Translations under genes and position numbers: made by a program
Part shown: piece by piece, positions 49,601-60,459 of the stretch
How the letters are laid out: each line of letters begins with the position of its first letter
How positions within the stretch are numbered: position 1 is the stretch's first letter
Origin: Mytilus edulis
Lineage: Eukaryota > Mollusca > Bivalvia > Mytilida > Mytilidae
Direction of reading: 5' to 3'
Length of the DNA: 64,000 bases
Assembly: GCF_963676685.1 (NCBI RefSeq)
Contig: NC_092346.1
Location: forward strand, 46,993,289-47,057,288
Notes under the pieces: model-generated
What the model was told of the DNA's origin: nothing
Databases searched by the model: none
What the model saw: only the letters and a program-made list of their open reading frames with translations

Positions 49601-52600
49601 ATCATATCATAAGAAACATAAGTTTCAAGTTGATTGGACTTCAGCTTCATCAATAACTACCTCGACCAAAAACTTTAACCTGAACAAAAAACTTTAACTT
49701 GAAGCGGGACAGACGGACGAACAGACGAACGGACGAACAGATGGACGGACGCACAGACCAGAAAACATAATGCCTATACATGGGACATAAAAAAAACTAT
49801 GATGTATATTTAATATTTAAGTGTAATAATTACTATACACCATAGTATCGATTATTGTGTATTGCTTATTCAAATTACTTATCAAACGTGTTCAAATATT
49901 GAAGCTTTCGTTCATGTATAAAAATACTTTGAAATAAAAAATAATAACATTTATTTAGTATATTTGAATTGGGGTTGAATTAGGATATAGACATTTTACA
50001 ATGACAGATGATATGCACCTTGAAAGTTAAACATCCTATGATAAAAATTTTGTACATCTAAAAAAAATATTTTTTTATGGAAAACCGTATACAAGTACTT
50101 CCGTCCCATCTTTCCTTCCTACATTACTTGCGACAGTACTGCATTTTCAGTTGAAATAACTCAAAAGATAAACATTATTAAATCGATTTCCGCAACTTGA
50201 GGTAATTTATGATAAAATGACATCACAAAACGAACAGAACCAGAATCAACCAACATATAAAAAACCGAAAAAAAACTTGCAAAAATTAATCGAAGTCAAA
50301 AACCCTCTTCGACGCCGCATTTTAAGTGCAACGTGTTGTAGGAACATCGTGCCCAACGTTTGAAAATAGAAATAGAGCAATCAATACTTTAATTCACCCT
50401 TATTACAAGAAGCCATGTAGTTAGCGATGAATTAAAGGGAGGGTGAAAACTTGGCTTGCCATCGTACGATTGATTGTCAGTCCTCATTTAATTCCACATA
50501 TTATTCTTCCAACTAATATAAGTTTATATTATTAATTCGTATATTTTAACAAATTTGATTCGTTTAGGGATAGTCACATGTTAAACTATATTTTCGAAGG
50601 TAGAGAGAAAACAGCGGATAGCAAAAAGCATATTGACCGACAAAAAGCATATTGCACGGTTATTTTTAGAATATCTAAAAACCGATATACTTTGTGACGT
50701 CATGTAATGAATTTCAGGATATTGTTTAACGTTTTGAAACAAATGATGTATCTGTGATCGATTATTTGACGAAAAAAATCTTCAAATACATAAGATGTCA
50801 AAAAAAAAGTAAATGAAATAACAACTAATATGTTGTTATTGTCAAGGAGACAATGTAATATCTATAAAATTCCAACAAACCTAAATGACGATTTTGATAC
50901 AAATATGGTAGGAAATTAATGAAATTAATAATATAACATATATAGCCTTTGCATGAGGTCAATACAGGATATATCGACCCAAAGAAGTATATCTTCTTGT
51001 ATCGACCTCATACAAAGGCTATATTTGTATAATATCGACCTTGACTGGCTACACAGCCCTTCCACTGATGGTAATTGGAGAAACTTGAATGGGATCTATA
51101 AAATATATAAGTTTTTTCACAGAAGGGAACCAAAGATTTTGCGACGATGCAAATATTAAACTTTACAATATAAATAAATATCTTTTACCAATGAATTCAA
51201 ATAGCAAAAGCTATGCAATTAACAAAAATATACTTATTAAGCTTCATGTAAATTATTTAACAATGAAATACATTAAATTTGAAATTTGGAGTTTTACCAA
51301 GGGACCTAAAAATTAATTAATAACCCTGTCTGCCACACAGCATTTCGGGGACTCTCCCTCCGGTATCTTTCGTCCCTCTACAGATGACTATGCGGGGGAT
51401 TTTCTTATTATTGAGGGCATTATTATGACCTATAGTTGTTAATTTCTGTGTCATTTAGACGGTCTCTTGGCAATCATAATACATATTCTTTTATATATAT
51501 ATATATATATACAGCGATGTCGTTATCACGACATAGCTATGTCGTTACATAGCTATGTCGTTGTAACGACATAGTGATGTCGTTATTACGACATGTTATG
51601 TCGAAATAATGACGTAGCGATGTCGTTGTAACGGCAAGTTATGTCGAAATTACGACATATTGCTGTCGTAATAACGACATGTTATGTCGAAATTACGACA
51701 TGCTATATCGTAATTACGACATAGAATATTTTTTTTGAATGGCCCTTATCGACTTCCGTAAGGATTCAATTAAAATTAAAAAAAAATAAAGTTTCGATTA
51801 CAAAATCATACTTTTTATATCTTTTTCTTTCAATTGTAATTTATTTTCGTTTCTATTTTTCGGTATACGTTTATTTGTTGTAGTTTACTTTCTATAAATG
51901 ACATAACTCATACATACTACCTAGCGAACAGTTTAACTCAAAACAAAAGTCGACAACATTTCTAGTGCTTGGTCGCCTGTAAGTCTGAAAATAATGGGAA
52001 TTTCGATTAAAATATATATCTTATGTGTTTCCCTCAGTTTTAGTTGTAACCCTGATTTATTTTCTCAATCGATTTATGAATTTCGAACAGCGGTATACTA
52101 CTGTCGCCTATATTTGAGTAGATTGTCATTTGCTATGAACCCAAGCAAAAAACGAAAATATTTCAAGATGAGGGTAGCTAAAGATTAGAATAACATTACA
52201 TATTGGAATGACGTCTTTCTTATATAAAATTAACTGCACATTAAAATAAATGTTAAATGACAAGATATTGGCTATATTTGAAACAGCGATTGAAGAGAAA
52301 AAAACACCGATTGTCTTGATTGTGAGTAAACTTTGTAAAAACATTTCTATAAAATATATTTTCCAAAGTTCATAAGATATATATATATTATGTTAAAAAT
52401 AGTATTTGCATCAATTATACCAAATTACTATTCTATGCGCATAAATGCGCGAAGATTTGTTTCACTTTTGTACACCATCAATATTTTGCGGTTTTTTGTT
52501 GCAGAATGATCATTTCATTCTGTTTCGGGTAAAAGTATTTTTTTAGTTCTTACCAGCCCATGATACTCATTTCAAACTCCTCCCCTACCCTCTCATTAGA

Positions 52601-55600
52601 TGGATGTACATTTTCCTGAAGAAATTTATGTTTTGATGTGTATTTTATATTCAAAGTTATAGCACCTACCATTGTGATATTTTCATCTTTATTGCCTGGA
52701 AGATTTTCAAAAACTCTTAAAGCGTCTTCATGACTAAGTAATGTGGTATCTTCATTGTTGATACTGAGAAGCTGATCTCCATTCCTAAAAAAAAAATAAT
52801 GCATCGATAGGTGTCAAACCTGTTTAATACAGTGAGGTCAAAACTTTTTTTTAAAGAGAGGACCTATATATCGCCTTTATCGGCCACAATCTATAATAGA
52901 TTGGAATTAGTGTCGTCACACTCTAGCTGTCTGCCTACTGGAACAAATGGTGTAAACGTGAAAAATCTTACAAAAATCTCTAGACAGTTATTTGAATATA
53001 ATTATGAATACTGTTGATATTTGTATATCTCATTTTGAAAACAATTTTGAAATTAATAATAGGGGTCTATGATATATACCTATTTGTAGAATAAAACAAA
53101 AAAATCAAGCACTCGCAAAGCGGTTAAATTTGTGTTCGTACCAGCCAATTATGGTTCATTCTGGCTATTCCTACATTTTGAATTTTATAGGTAAACTAGT
53201 AAAATTTTATGTAGGAGTTCGTATGTAAACAAAGGGATTATGTAGGATTATGCTGTAACAACACTAAAACTAATGAGATCTAATGAATCAAGGTAAATCC
53301 AGGGAATTCTTCTGTAATATATAGAAAAAGAATAATTTATATCACAATCTTTTATTACATTCTTTTATATAATAATTTCATAGCATATTTGGTGAAAATA
53401 ATATTCAAAAGCACAATATGAATTTAATGACATAATGGTATACACAAGCAATTGTAATTATTTAAATTATTGTATACAAGTAAATAATATCAATTGAAAT
53501 ATAAATGTTAAATCATTCTTTGAATCAAAGCACTAAATTTTGAGTTACACTAAACCAAGCACCAAAAGTACACTGAATTGACATTATTCATAGCACTCAC
53601 ACATTAATACATTGCACATAATTCATAAATTGAACATAAAAGAGAATACAAATTCTTAATCAATGTGCAGGAGATGAGAAGCAGCATCTCCATACTCAAC
53701 TGGGATAAGTTCATCATTCTGTAACCTTATTTTTTGAGTGTTTGGAGTCTGTCATCTATTTCCCTGTACTTCCTCTTTCTTGGGATACGTTTCCCGCCAG
53801 CTCTTTACTGAATCAATGTGAGAACACTGAAGGCTTCTTCTTGTCTTAACAACCTAATCATACTGAAGATGTTTAGGTGATGTGCCTTTACTAATTACTT
53901 AGGGTTCTTAACGTGCAAAGAGCGTGGCACTCTCCTTACACGAGGCATCAGATTTAACGTCCCCAATCTGACCGGATGTGACTGCAAACTTGATACATCC
54001 AAACGGACGCCCCACTTCGGCAAGCGTTTCAAGTTACTGCCGGTCGGAAGAAAACCAAGTGACCATATTTCTATTCCCCAGTCACCCTTGGGGGCTAGGA
54101 ACATCTTGGCTGGTTGCAGTAGGATGTTGAATTGGTTACATAGATCTCGAATAAAAGGTAATCAGAGTTCAAAGTTAATTGGCTTGACTTAATCTATTAG
54201 GCCAATATACACTTATCTATAATGATTAAGTACTTTAAGCATGTTAAGCATTACTTTTGATATTATATTCATTTTTAAAAATCATACTTTGTTAAAATAA
54301 TGAAATTAATAATTTCTTTGAGGCTGAAGTTGAAAGTTTGGGTATCTATTAATTTTCTTTTTAAATACGTTTTTTTACAGACTTTTAAATGTTTTACTTC
54401 TTTTTCTTTTCTATTCCAGTGCTTTTACTTGCTTTTCTTCTAAATAGTTTTATTTTCTACAAATTCCATAAGATTAAAATAATTAATTTTATTACTTAAT
54501 GCATGTTTTCAAACAAAAAAAATCCCATTATTTTACATATAAAAAATAATTTTTATTTAATTTCAACAGGTAAATTTACCTTTGACCCAATTAGACACTA
54601 TAATGACTAAAACAACATCTCTTTCAATAACAACATGTATTGTTCTTCCACTAATCCCCCATGTAGGAGGGCATAGGACATTTGAGCGAAAAAGAAAAAA
54701 GCACATAGGGTCATTTGAGCGCCGACTTCATAGGACATTTGAGCGCCGGGATATTAACCTTACCTGAGTTTTCAGACAGGACATTTGAGCGAAATTTTCC
54801 CTGATAATTTTACACGAATTAAGATTTTTTTTTAAAAGTAAGAAAAAAAAGTAAGATTTAGTTATAAATATTTTTTATTTTATTTCACACCCGAGTAATT
54901 CGACCGGTTCTGGCTGGTTTATGTAAGTGAAATCCTAAGTTGATCTCTATTTACCAATCAATTCAACCAGAAAGTTGGACTTAGTCAACAATACAAAGAG
55001 CTTGATTCAGACATTAGTAAATGGCTTAAAGGGATTTTTGGGATAGCCTTTTTAGCTCCAGACGAAGTAGCCGACTGTTTCGTAGAAGATTTTATGGCCG
55101 TTGTACCTAACGACAAGCCTTGTATAGAATTTGCAGATTACCTGACTGATACTTATATAACAGATGAATCGTTATTTCCCCCTCATCTCTGGGCCGAAGT
55201 TCCATCCTCGTTAAAACGTACTAACAATGGGCCCGAATCATTTCATGCCCATTATAACGAGCAGTTCTATCACAGTCATCCATCAATTTATACTTTCCTT
55301 GACACTATTATCAAATTGCAATCTGTGACTTACATAAAAATTCGGAGTTTGAACATTGATGCACCGCAGAGCCGAACAGAAAAGGAGAAGGAACAGAATC
55401 TCCGGGATTTGCATTCGAAATACTGCCAGCAGGAAATTACGAGGGATTTTTATGTCAGAAGCCTGGGATATAAGTTCCAAGCCCGAACAGACTTGTAAAT
55501 AATGCCGTTGCCGAGTTTTATGTTTTATGACAGTGCTTTATTTTTAGTGCTTTGTTTACAATTAAAAGATGTTTTAATCTTTTTGTTGGTAAACTCCTGT

Positions 55601-58600
55601 TTTATGACTGTGCTTTGTTTTTAGTGCTTTGTTTTTTACAATTAAAATATGTTTTAATCTTTTTGTTGGTAAACTCCTCATTTAATGAACTATATTCGTA
55701 AGAAAATGTGGTATGATTGCCAATAAGACAATTCTCTATCCAAGACTTGTTTTCGCTCAAATGTCCTACGCTTATTCTTATTTTCGCTCAAATGTCCTAA
55801 AATTTAGGCGCTCAAATGTCCTATACTTTGGCGCTCAAACGTCCTTTTTTTTCGCTCAAATGTCCTGTCAATGCGCTCAAATGTCCATTGCCGATGTAGG
55901 AATAGCCAGAATAGTAAAATACAAAATGTAGGAATAGCCAGAAGACACCGCCAATTATGTAGTGGTGGTGTGACGCATACACTACACGGAAATTAGCAAT
56001 TATTCTACATGTAAGTCAGTACGCTCCAAAGAGTGATACATTGATTCTTATCTACGAGTATGTACGAGTGCTTCTAACTACCTAACTTACTACTATAAAA
56101 GAACTTGGTATTTCACTGCCATCACACAGCTGAAAGCCTCTTCCGAAAATTTGAAAGTACCGACTATTTACTGGTTAAATAAATTACAAAAACAACCATT
56201 TGAATTTCATTTCCTCATTGCATCTAGTAAGGAGGGTATTAATGCCCTTTACCGTCAAGCGTCAAACGGTAATTTTCGGATACCATTAGCGTCAAACTGG
56301 TTAAATTTTACCGTGATTTGTCAAAATATACTTATCATGATTCGTCAAAATATACTTATCGTGATTCGTCAGAGGTCTCAAATAACCATCGTTAGCGTCA
56401 TTTTCGGAAAAAAATACCACGTTGCGTCAAAATCAATCAATTTTTTTTATCGTCTAATAGAAAGTGTACATTTATAACTATAACACCCTTCCCTTTTCCC
56501 GAATGTGATCTACCGAATTAGACTATATACCAGATTTGTAATAACATAAGCAACACGACGGGTGCCACATGTGATGCAAGATCTGCTTACCCTTCCGGAG
56601 CACCTGAGATCACCCCCAGATTTTGGTGGGGTTCGTGTTGCTTAGTCTATAGTTTTCTATGTTGTGTCTTCTGTACTAGTATTTTTCTGTTTGCCTTTTT
56701 ATTTTTAGCAATGGCGTTAACGTTGTCATTTTAATTTTCAATCTATGAGTGTGACTGTCCCTCTGGTATCGTTCGTCTCTCTTTTATCGTCATGCACCAA
56801 CAATTACCGTTAAAGTCATTTGGCAAGAATGTTTACCTATATTCGTCATGAAGGTATCCCCATTACTCTCAGTAAGCGTTCTACTACTAATATATGACTG
56901 CTTCTATCTATCGTCCATGTGTCCAATGAAAAGGTAATGTAGAGATGGTATTACCAGTGAAAAGTGTTGTAGAAAACAATAGAAGCGAATGATACCAGAG
57001 AGACATTCAAACTCACAAATAAACTGACTGACAGTTTAAATTTTCATCATTTACGATTTTTGTCATTGAGATAAATGCACTGATATACCATCGATCTCAG
57101 GGGTGTAATTAATAATGCACTGTATTACAACTCTAAGGAAGTTCGACGATAACAAATATCGCTCAAATAATGGAAACGACGCTACACTTTCAGTTTCTCC
57201 TCGTAGCAGAGAGGGTAGGCAGCAAAGCAAAGAACACGTGATTTATATGTTCTAACAGTTCAACTGTGAATGCAAAAATGTAGTAATGTTTTTATTTGAT
57301 CGGATTGTAAATTCAACGTTAAAGTAAATAATAAAATGGAAACAATTTTGTGAAAAATTCATACAAGTGAACTATGCAATCTTAACACATAAAGAGAATG
57401 GATATCATTACCTGAGTTTAAGCATTCCATAGCAAACAGAGTTCCATACTTCTTGTGTCGATTCAAGTACAATTTTATGTCGGAAATATCCATCAGGGGT
57501 GATATAACTACTTTCAATGTCTCCCATCAGACTAAATTTACTAATGTGGTTAGGTGATACAAAGATTTCTGTTCTGGCGATTAGTTTTTCATTTGGTCTC
57601 TAAAAATATTCATAGAAAAAATAATGAGAGAACAAAGTAAAAAATGAAAACAATACGTTAGAAATTCATGAGCCAGAATTAGCGCTTTACTGGATTAATT
57701 AGACATAATTGATTACAAGTGTTCAAATATTCCTTCATTAGTGACTGGCATGTGTCGTGCTGAATTTCAAAACCGTTTTACATCACTGAACGAGACAAAT
57801 TGTCAATTTGAACTTATCGTGATATACATGACGGTTGCCGGGCTTGGATCATAATATGCTTACCCTATCGGATCACCTTATATTACATCAGTATTCAGTG
57901 AAGTCCGCGTTGCTTAGTTTTTCGGTTTGTATATGTTGCAAAGCAGTGGTTTGTTGGCTTGTTGGTCATTTTTTGTTTGTATAACGTAGCATTAAGCGTA
58001 TTTATGTATTATATAAAAAAAAAACAGCACTTTAACTTCTTCGTTATGACTGAATATTATCTTTTCATTTGTAATTTTCATTCGTTATAATTTTATTATA
58101 AATTTATTTTTAGGAGTAATTCATGAAAAAAATGTTGATGTCGTCTAGGTCACATGACAAAATTAAGTTTATGAACTAAAAGAAATTAAACCTTCAGGCA
58201 ACCAGAAGACGTGGTACAAATGTACTTCCAAAATTTAAATGATTATAGAAAAAAAAGGAAGTTTTAGTATTATAAGAACCATATCATTAGTTTTAATAAA
58301 TCCAAAGTGTAAGATACGATACTCACGTAAGGACGAGAAGCGGATCTTTCTGGTATGTTTTGTTGTAGATGATCATCTCTTCTTGGTTCTGTTTTGTAGA
58401 TAAATATACTAAGTAACACGTTATATGAACATTATTTTACACCTGTAAGATTTTCCCAATTAGAATTATTACCCAGTTTGTTCTAACGTAAGCAACACGG
58501 CGGTTACACATGTGGACCATAATCTGTTTACCCTTCCTGAGCATCTACGATCACCCCAAGTTATTTTATAGGTTGATGGTGTTCAGTTTTCTATGTTTTC

Positions 58601-60459
58601 TATGTTGTGTTTAGTGTACCCTTGTTTTTCTGTAAGTTGGTCTTTTTCTTTTTAAGCCATGCAATTTCGACTTATGAGTTTGGATGTCCCTTTGATATCT
58701 TTCGGCTCTCTTTTCATTTAATATGTCAAGGTATATATAGCTGTACGTTTTTTTTATATATATAGTTATTATTGTGTTTGGTTTCAATAGGAATATTAAA
58801 TACATAATTCCTTATAAAGCTGAGTATATATATGATATTGATGTAATATAATCTACTTGACCTACCCGGAGCACTTGACATTTCCCATAGGTTTATGTTG
58901 GTTTTTGTAGTAATTACGGAATTCTTTAAGATAATCATAAAATTATCATGATTTTAACAGATTTCACTGATTTGATTCTTGGAATTTAAAAAAAAGTAAA
59001 CGGATTCTTTTGAATAATTTATATAGAACTGGTGCTATTTCATATGGCTATCTCAATATTTAATTAAAAAATAAGTCTTTTAGAATGAGGCAGGCGGTAT
59101 TTATTTATATAAGATTAATCTCAATCGCATGAAGATGTGCTACTGTTTAGTTTGAAACTGCACAGACAATAAAATTAAGAAAGGAAATGGGGAATGTGTC
59201 AAAGCGACAAAAACCCGACCATAGATCAGACAACAGCCGAAGGCCACCAATGGGTCTTCAATGTAGCTAGCATTCCCGCACCCGTAGGTGTCCTTCAGCT
59301 GGCCCCTAAAAATATGTATACTAGTACAGTGATAATGGACGTCATACTTAACTCCGAATTATACACAAGAAACTAAAATAAAAAATCATACAAGACTAAC
59401 AAAGGCCAGAGTCTCCTGACTTGGGACAGGCGCAAAATTGCGGCGAACAAAGCTATTTGAAACATAATGTAATAGTAAAGACAGAAAGGGAAAAAATGAG
59501 AAGATACCTAAACTAAAACACTTACTATAAAACGTGTTTCCTTATCGAGGCTGAGTCATCGAGACGAAAACCCTGATCATTTTAATAATTCATCCTCGTG
59601 GATACTGTAATATTTAAATCTATTTAAATCGCACAGTAGCCAATATGATCATCTTGAACTACCTGAATTTCTATAAAACATATTATCAAATGCATTCTAG
59701 ATTAGACCCCAAAGTCAAAATAAGATGAAATACATTTTAGTGTACAACTATGCATGAATTTACAAGTCAGACGAAATATCTGATGAACGGACAGCCACTC
59801 ATATTCAAAATATAATGCTATTTTAAAAGGGACATTCAGATACACTTATAGCCCATTCATGGATTGTCAATGGTATTAGGTTATTAAAATCCTATGATGG
59901 TTCGTATATATATACTACCGCTAAGTACAACATCCGTTATATCTTTCTCAGTTATAAATTGTTATGTATATTATGATACATGTGTATTACTTGTATTTCA
60001 GTGTATGATTATGAGGAAGTAAAATATCTGACGTCCATATATCATAAGTATTAAAGAAATTAAGTAGAAATCAGTACAAAATGTATTTATTATTATTTTT
60101 TTTTTCAAAATGTATTTATTATAAAAACAGAATAATGTGGTATGAATGACATTGAGAAAACTCCCGACAAGAGACCAAAATGACACAGTTTTACAACTAA
60201 AGGTCACCGTACGGCCTACAGACGATGAACAAAGCCCATACCGCATTTATTGCCCGTTTAAAGTTATTTGGTTATGCATGTTGAATATTTTATGATGCGT
60301 GTTTCAACTATAACAAACACAATCTAAATTAGGCGTTATGTTTTACCTTTTGCTTCTCCTGTACAACTTTCAGCTTCTCCTCCGGTTTCTTCCAATGTTA
60401 AATGGACAACACAACTGTCTAGTTCATCCATCACTGCTATATTCCAAATTAAAACCTCA
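46677..60459 (-). CDS. PDZ and putative beta-trefoil protein, eight exons
   Basis: The gene is reconstructed from eight minus-strand exons: 60,459/60,431-60,347; 58,388-58,327; 57,599-57,412; 52,784-52,554; 51,976-51,921; 49,458-49,270; 47,426-47,311; 46,898-46,677 (stop TAA). Every junction has GT and AG, and every phase fits, with no internal stop. From the ATG at 60,431 it gives 382 aa. The frame stays open back to a CACAG acceptor at 60,460, so an earlier start upstream is possible. Residues ~50-170 (exons 3-4) look like a PDZ domain: GMLKLRNGDQLLSINNED, LLSHEDALRVFENL, then ITLNIKY, though the GLGF loop is not clear. Residues ~205-350 (exons 6-8) show three strand-rich segments: VTIQNRGTNRYMQALEKN; YLHVTCDGNIIL..FKLKV; and FVIMEEIVTGKVLCLEDFN. 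This spacing suggests a beta-trefoil of IL-1/FGF type. There is no signal peptide or membrane segment, so it is probably cytosolic unless released unconventionally. The beta-trefoil call is the weaker part. Confidence 0.75.
47939..48155. mobile_element. 217-bp MITE with TAA target duplication
   Basis: The left end GGCAGCAACCATTTGATTTTC, followed by a G-run of ~23 and CTATGGTTTTTTTT, is complemented at the right end by AAAAAAAACCATAGC, a C-run and GAAAATCAAATGGTTGCTGCC. TAA stands directly outside both ends (47,936-47,938 and 48,156-48,158), the 3-bp signature of PIF/Harbinger-type insertion. It sits in intron 6 of the PDZ/beta-trefoil gene, and the long G-run makes it unstable. Confidence 0.88.
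48770..48885 (+). repeat. Dispersed short repeat, diverged copy
   Basis: The end AGGTCGCCGTACTGTCTTCAAC with AATGAACAAAGCCTACCGCA matches AGGTCACCGTACGGCC and GATGAACAAAGCCCATACCGCA at 60,205-60,245. It lies in an intron. Confidence 0.65.
49640..49800 (-). repeat. Dispersed repeat, inverted partner of 45,212-45,330
   Basis: ACTACCTCGACCAAAAACTTTAACC, then GCGGGACAGACGGACGAAC repeats and CAGACCAGAAAACATAATGCC. The ACGGACGAACAG core is itself a short tandem (several 8-bp steps). Confidence 0.8.
50527..51025. repeat. Dispersed repeat, copy 2 of the 40-kb/50-kb pair
   Basis: Matches 40,011-40,420. The closing hairpin spans 50,941-51,023, TATAGCCTTTGCATGAGGTC pairing with GACCTCATACAAAGGCTATA. 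Here the loop region is shorter than in the first copy. It lies in intron 5 of the PDZ/beta-trefoil gene. Confidence 0.85.
51491..51513. repeat. (TA)n microsatellite
   Basis: About 11 TA units directly precede the palindromic minisatellite. Confidence 0.9.
51515..51725. repeat. Minisatellite of palindromic units (ATGTCGT..ACGACAT)
   Basis: About nine inverted pairs are built on ATGTCGTTATTACGACAT-like palindromes with variable centres (TATC, TGTA, TATT, AATT). Joined by TAGC or GT spacers, they form a continuous ladder of possible hairpins. It is unrelated in sequence to the minisatellite at 37,125 but built on the same plan. It lies in intron 5 of the PDZ/beta-trefoil gene, close to the 56-bp exon 5. 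Confidence 0.92.
54955..55498 (+). pseudogene. MULE-type transposase, C-terminal fragment
   Basis: The open frame from ~54,955 to the stop at 55,498 encodes ~180 residues (134 from the ATG at 55,094). It contains GLSQQYKELDSDISKWLKGI, DEVADCFVEDFM, DYLTDTYI and RTNNGPESFHAHYNEQFYHS, then HPSIYTFLDTII. This matches the C-terminal part of animal MULE/FLYWCH-associated transposases as I know them. The catalytic N-terminal and central part (zinc finger and DDE region) is missing between the left end repeats and 54,955. The copy is therefore probably non-autonomous, though its frame is still intact. Confidence 0.75.
55705..55750 (+). repeat. Short dispersed repeat fragment
   Basis: GTGGTATGATTGCCAATAAGAC with ATTCTCTATCCAAGAC matches the 5' part of the SINE-like family seen at 60,130. 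It lies inside the MULE block. Confidence 0.55.
56312..56370 (+). repeat. 24-bp tandem repeat
   Basis: CGTGATTTGTCAAAATATAC is followed by two further 24-bp copies, the last partial. The surrounding 56,250-56,430 repeats the word GCGTCAAA in several places, suggesting a worn transposon end. It lies in intron 3. Confidence 0.75.
56480..56800 (+). repeat. Dispersed repeat, three related copies (1)
   Basis: AAGCAACACGACGGGTGCCAC, CTGCTTACCCTTCCGGAGCAC and CTATGTTGTGTCTTCTGTAC, ending in GTCCCTCTGGTATCGTTCGTC, match 58,478-58,720 and, more weakly, 57,835-57,980. All three lie in introns 2-3 of the PDZ/beta-trefoil gene. Non-coding. Confidence 0.75.
57835..57980 (+). repeat. Dispersed repeat, three related copies (2)
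   Basis: Diverged copy: GGATCATAATATGCTTACCC, then GTCCGCGTTGCTTAG. It lacks the right third of the family. Confidence 0.55.
58478..58720 (+). repeat. Dispersed repeat, three related copies (3)
   Basis: GTAAGCAACACGGCGGTTACAC, CTGTTTACCCTTCCTGAGCATC and CTATGTTGTGTTTAGTGTACC, ending in GTCCCTTTGATATCTTTCGGC. It lies in intron 1 upstream of exon 2. Confidence 0.75.
59186..59460 (-). mobile_element. 3' end fragment of the 18.6-kb retroposon family
   Basis: GGAAATGGGGAATGTGTCAAAG through GGGACAGGCGCAAAA matches 18,626-18,890 with small changes. It shares the same terminus at its left and stops after ~275 bp at its right, as a 5'-truncated retroposed copy on the minus strand would. Confidence 0.8.
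60130..60250 (+). repeat. Short dispersed repeat (SINE-like)
   Basis: ATAATGTGGTATGAATGACATTG with CTCCCGACAAGAGACC, ending GATGAACAAAGCCCATACCGCA. It is the best plus-strand copy of the family and lies 100 bp downstream of exon 1 of the PDZ/beta-trefoil gene, in its first intron. Confidence 0.7.

Larger units (their letters stand above)
54675..55886 (+). mobile_element. MULE-like element with clustered 13-bp end repeats
   Basis: The left side has four copies of GGACATTTGAGCG or near variants between 54,676 and 54,790. The right side has about six inverted copies (CGCTCAAATGTCC) between 55,753 and 55,886. Such multiple inverted subterminal repeats are typical transposase-binding clusters. 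The transposase C-terminal remnant lies between them on the plus strand. Confidence 0.75.
53159..55943. mobile_element. ~2.8-kb TIR-flanked block in intron 3
   Basis: TTCTGGCTATTCCTACATTTTG, followed by AATTTTA, at the left is complemented at 55,915-55,943 with one mismatch in 29. A second partial copy of the right end (CGATGTAGGAATAGCCAGAA) lies just inside at 55,892. Between the ends are unassigned sequence to 54,650 and a MULE-type copy at 54,675-55,886. The block may be one transposon or one element nested in another. Confidence 0.65.

Noticed and set aside
53895..54104. 69-codon minus-strand frame in a GC-richer patch
   Set aside because: It stands out by composition, but I could not link it to a family or to the exons of the PDZ/beta-trefoil gene; its phase and splice sites do not fit between exons 3 and 4. 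It may be part of the surrounding transposon.
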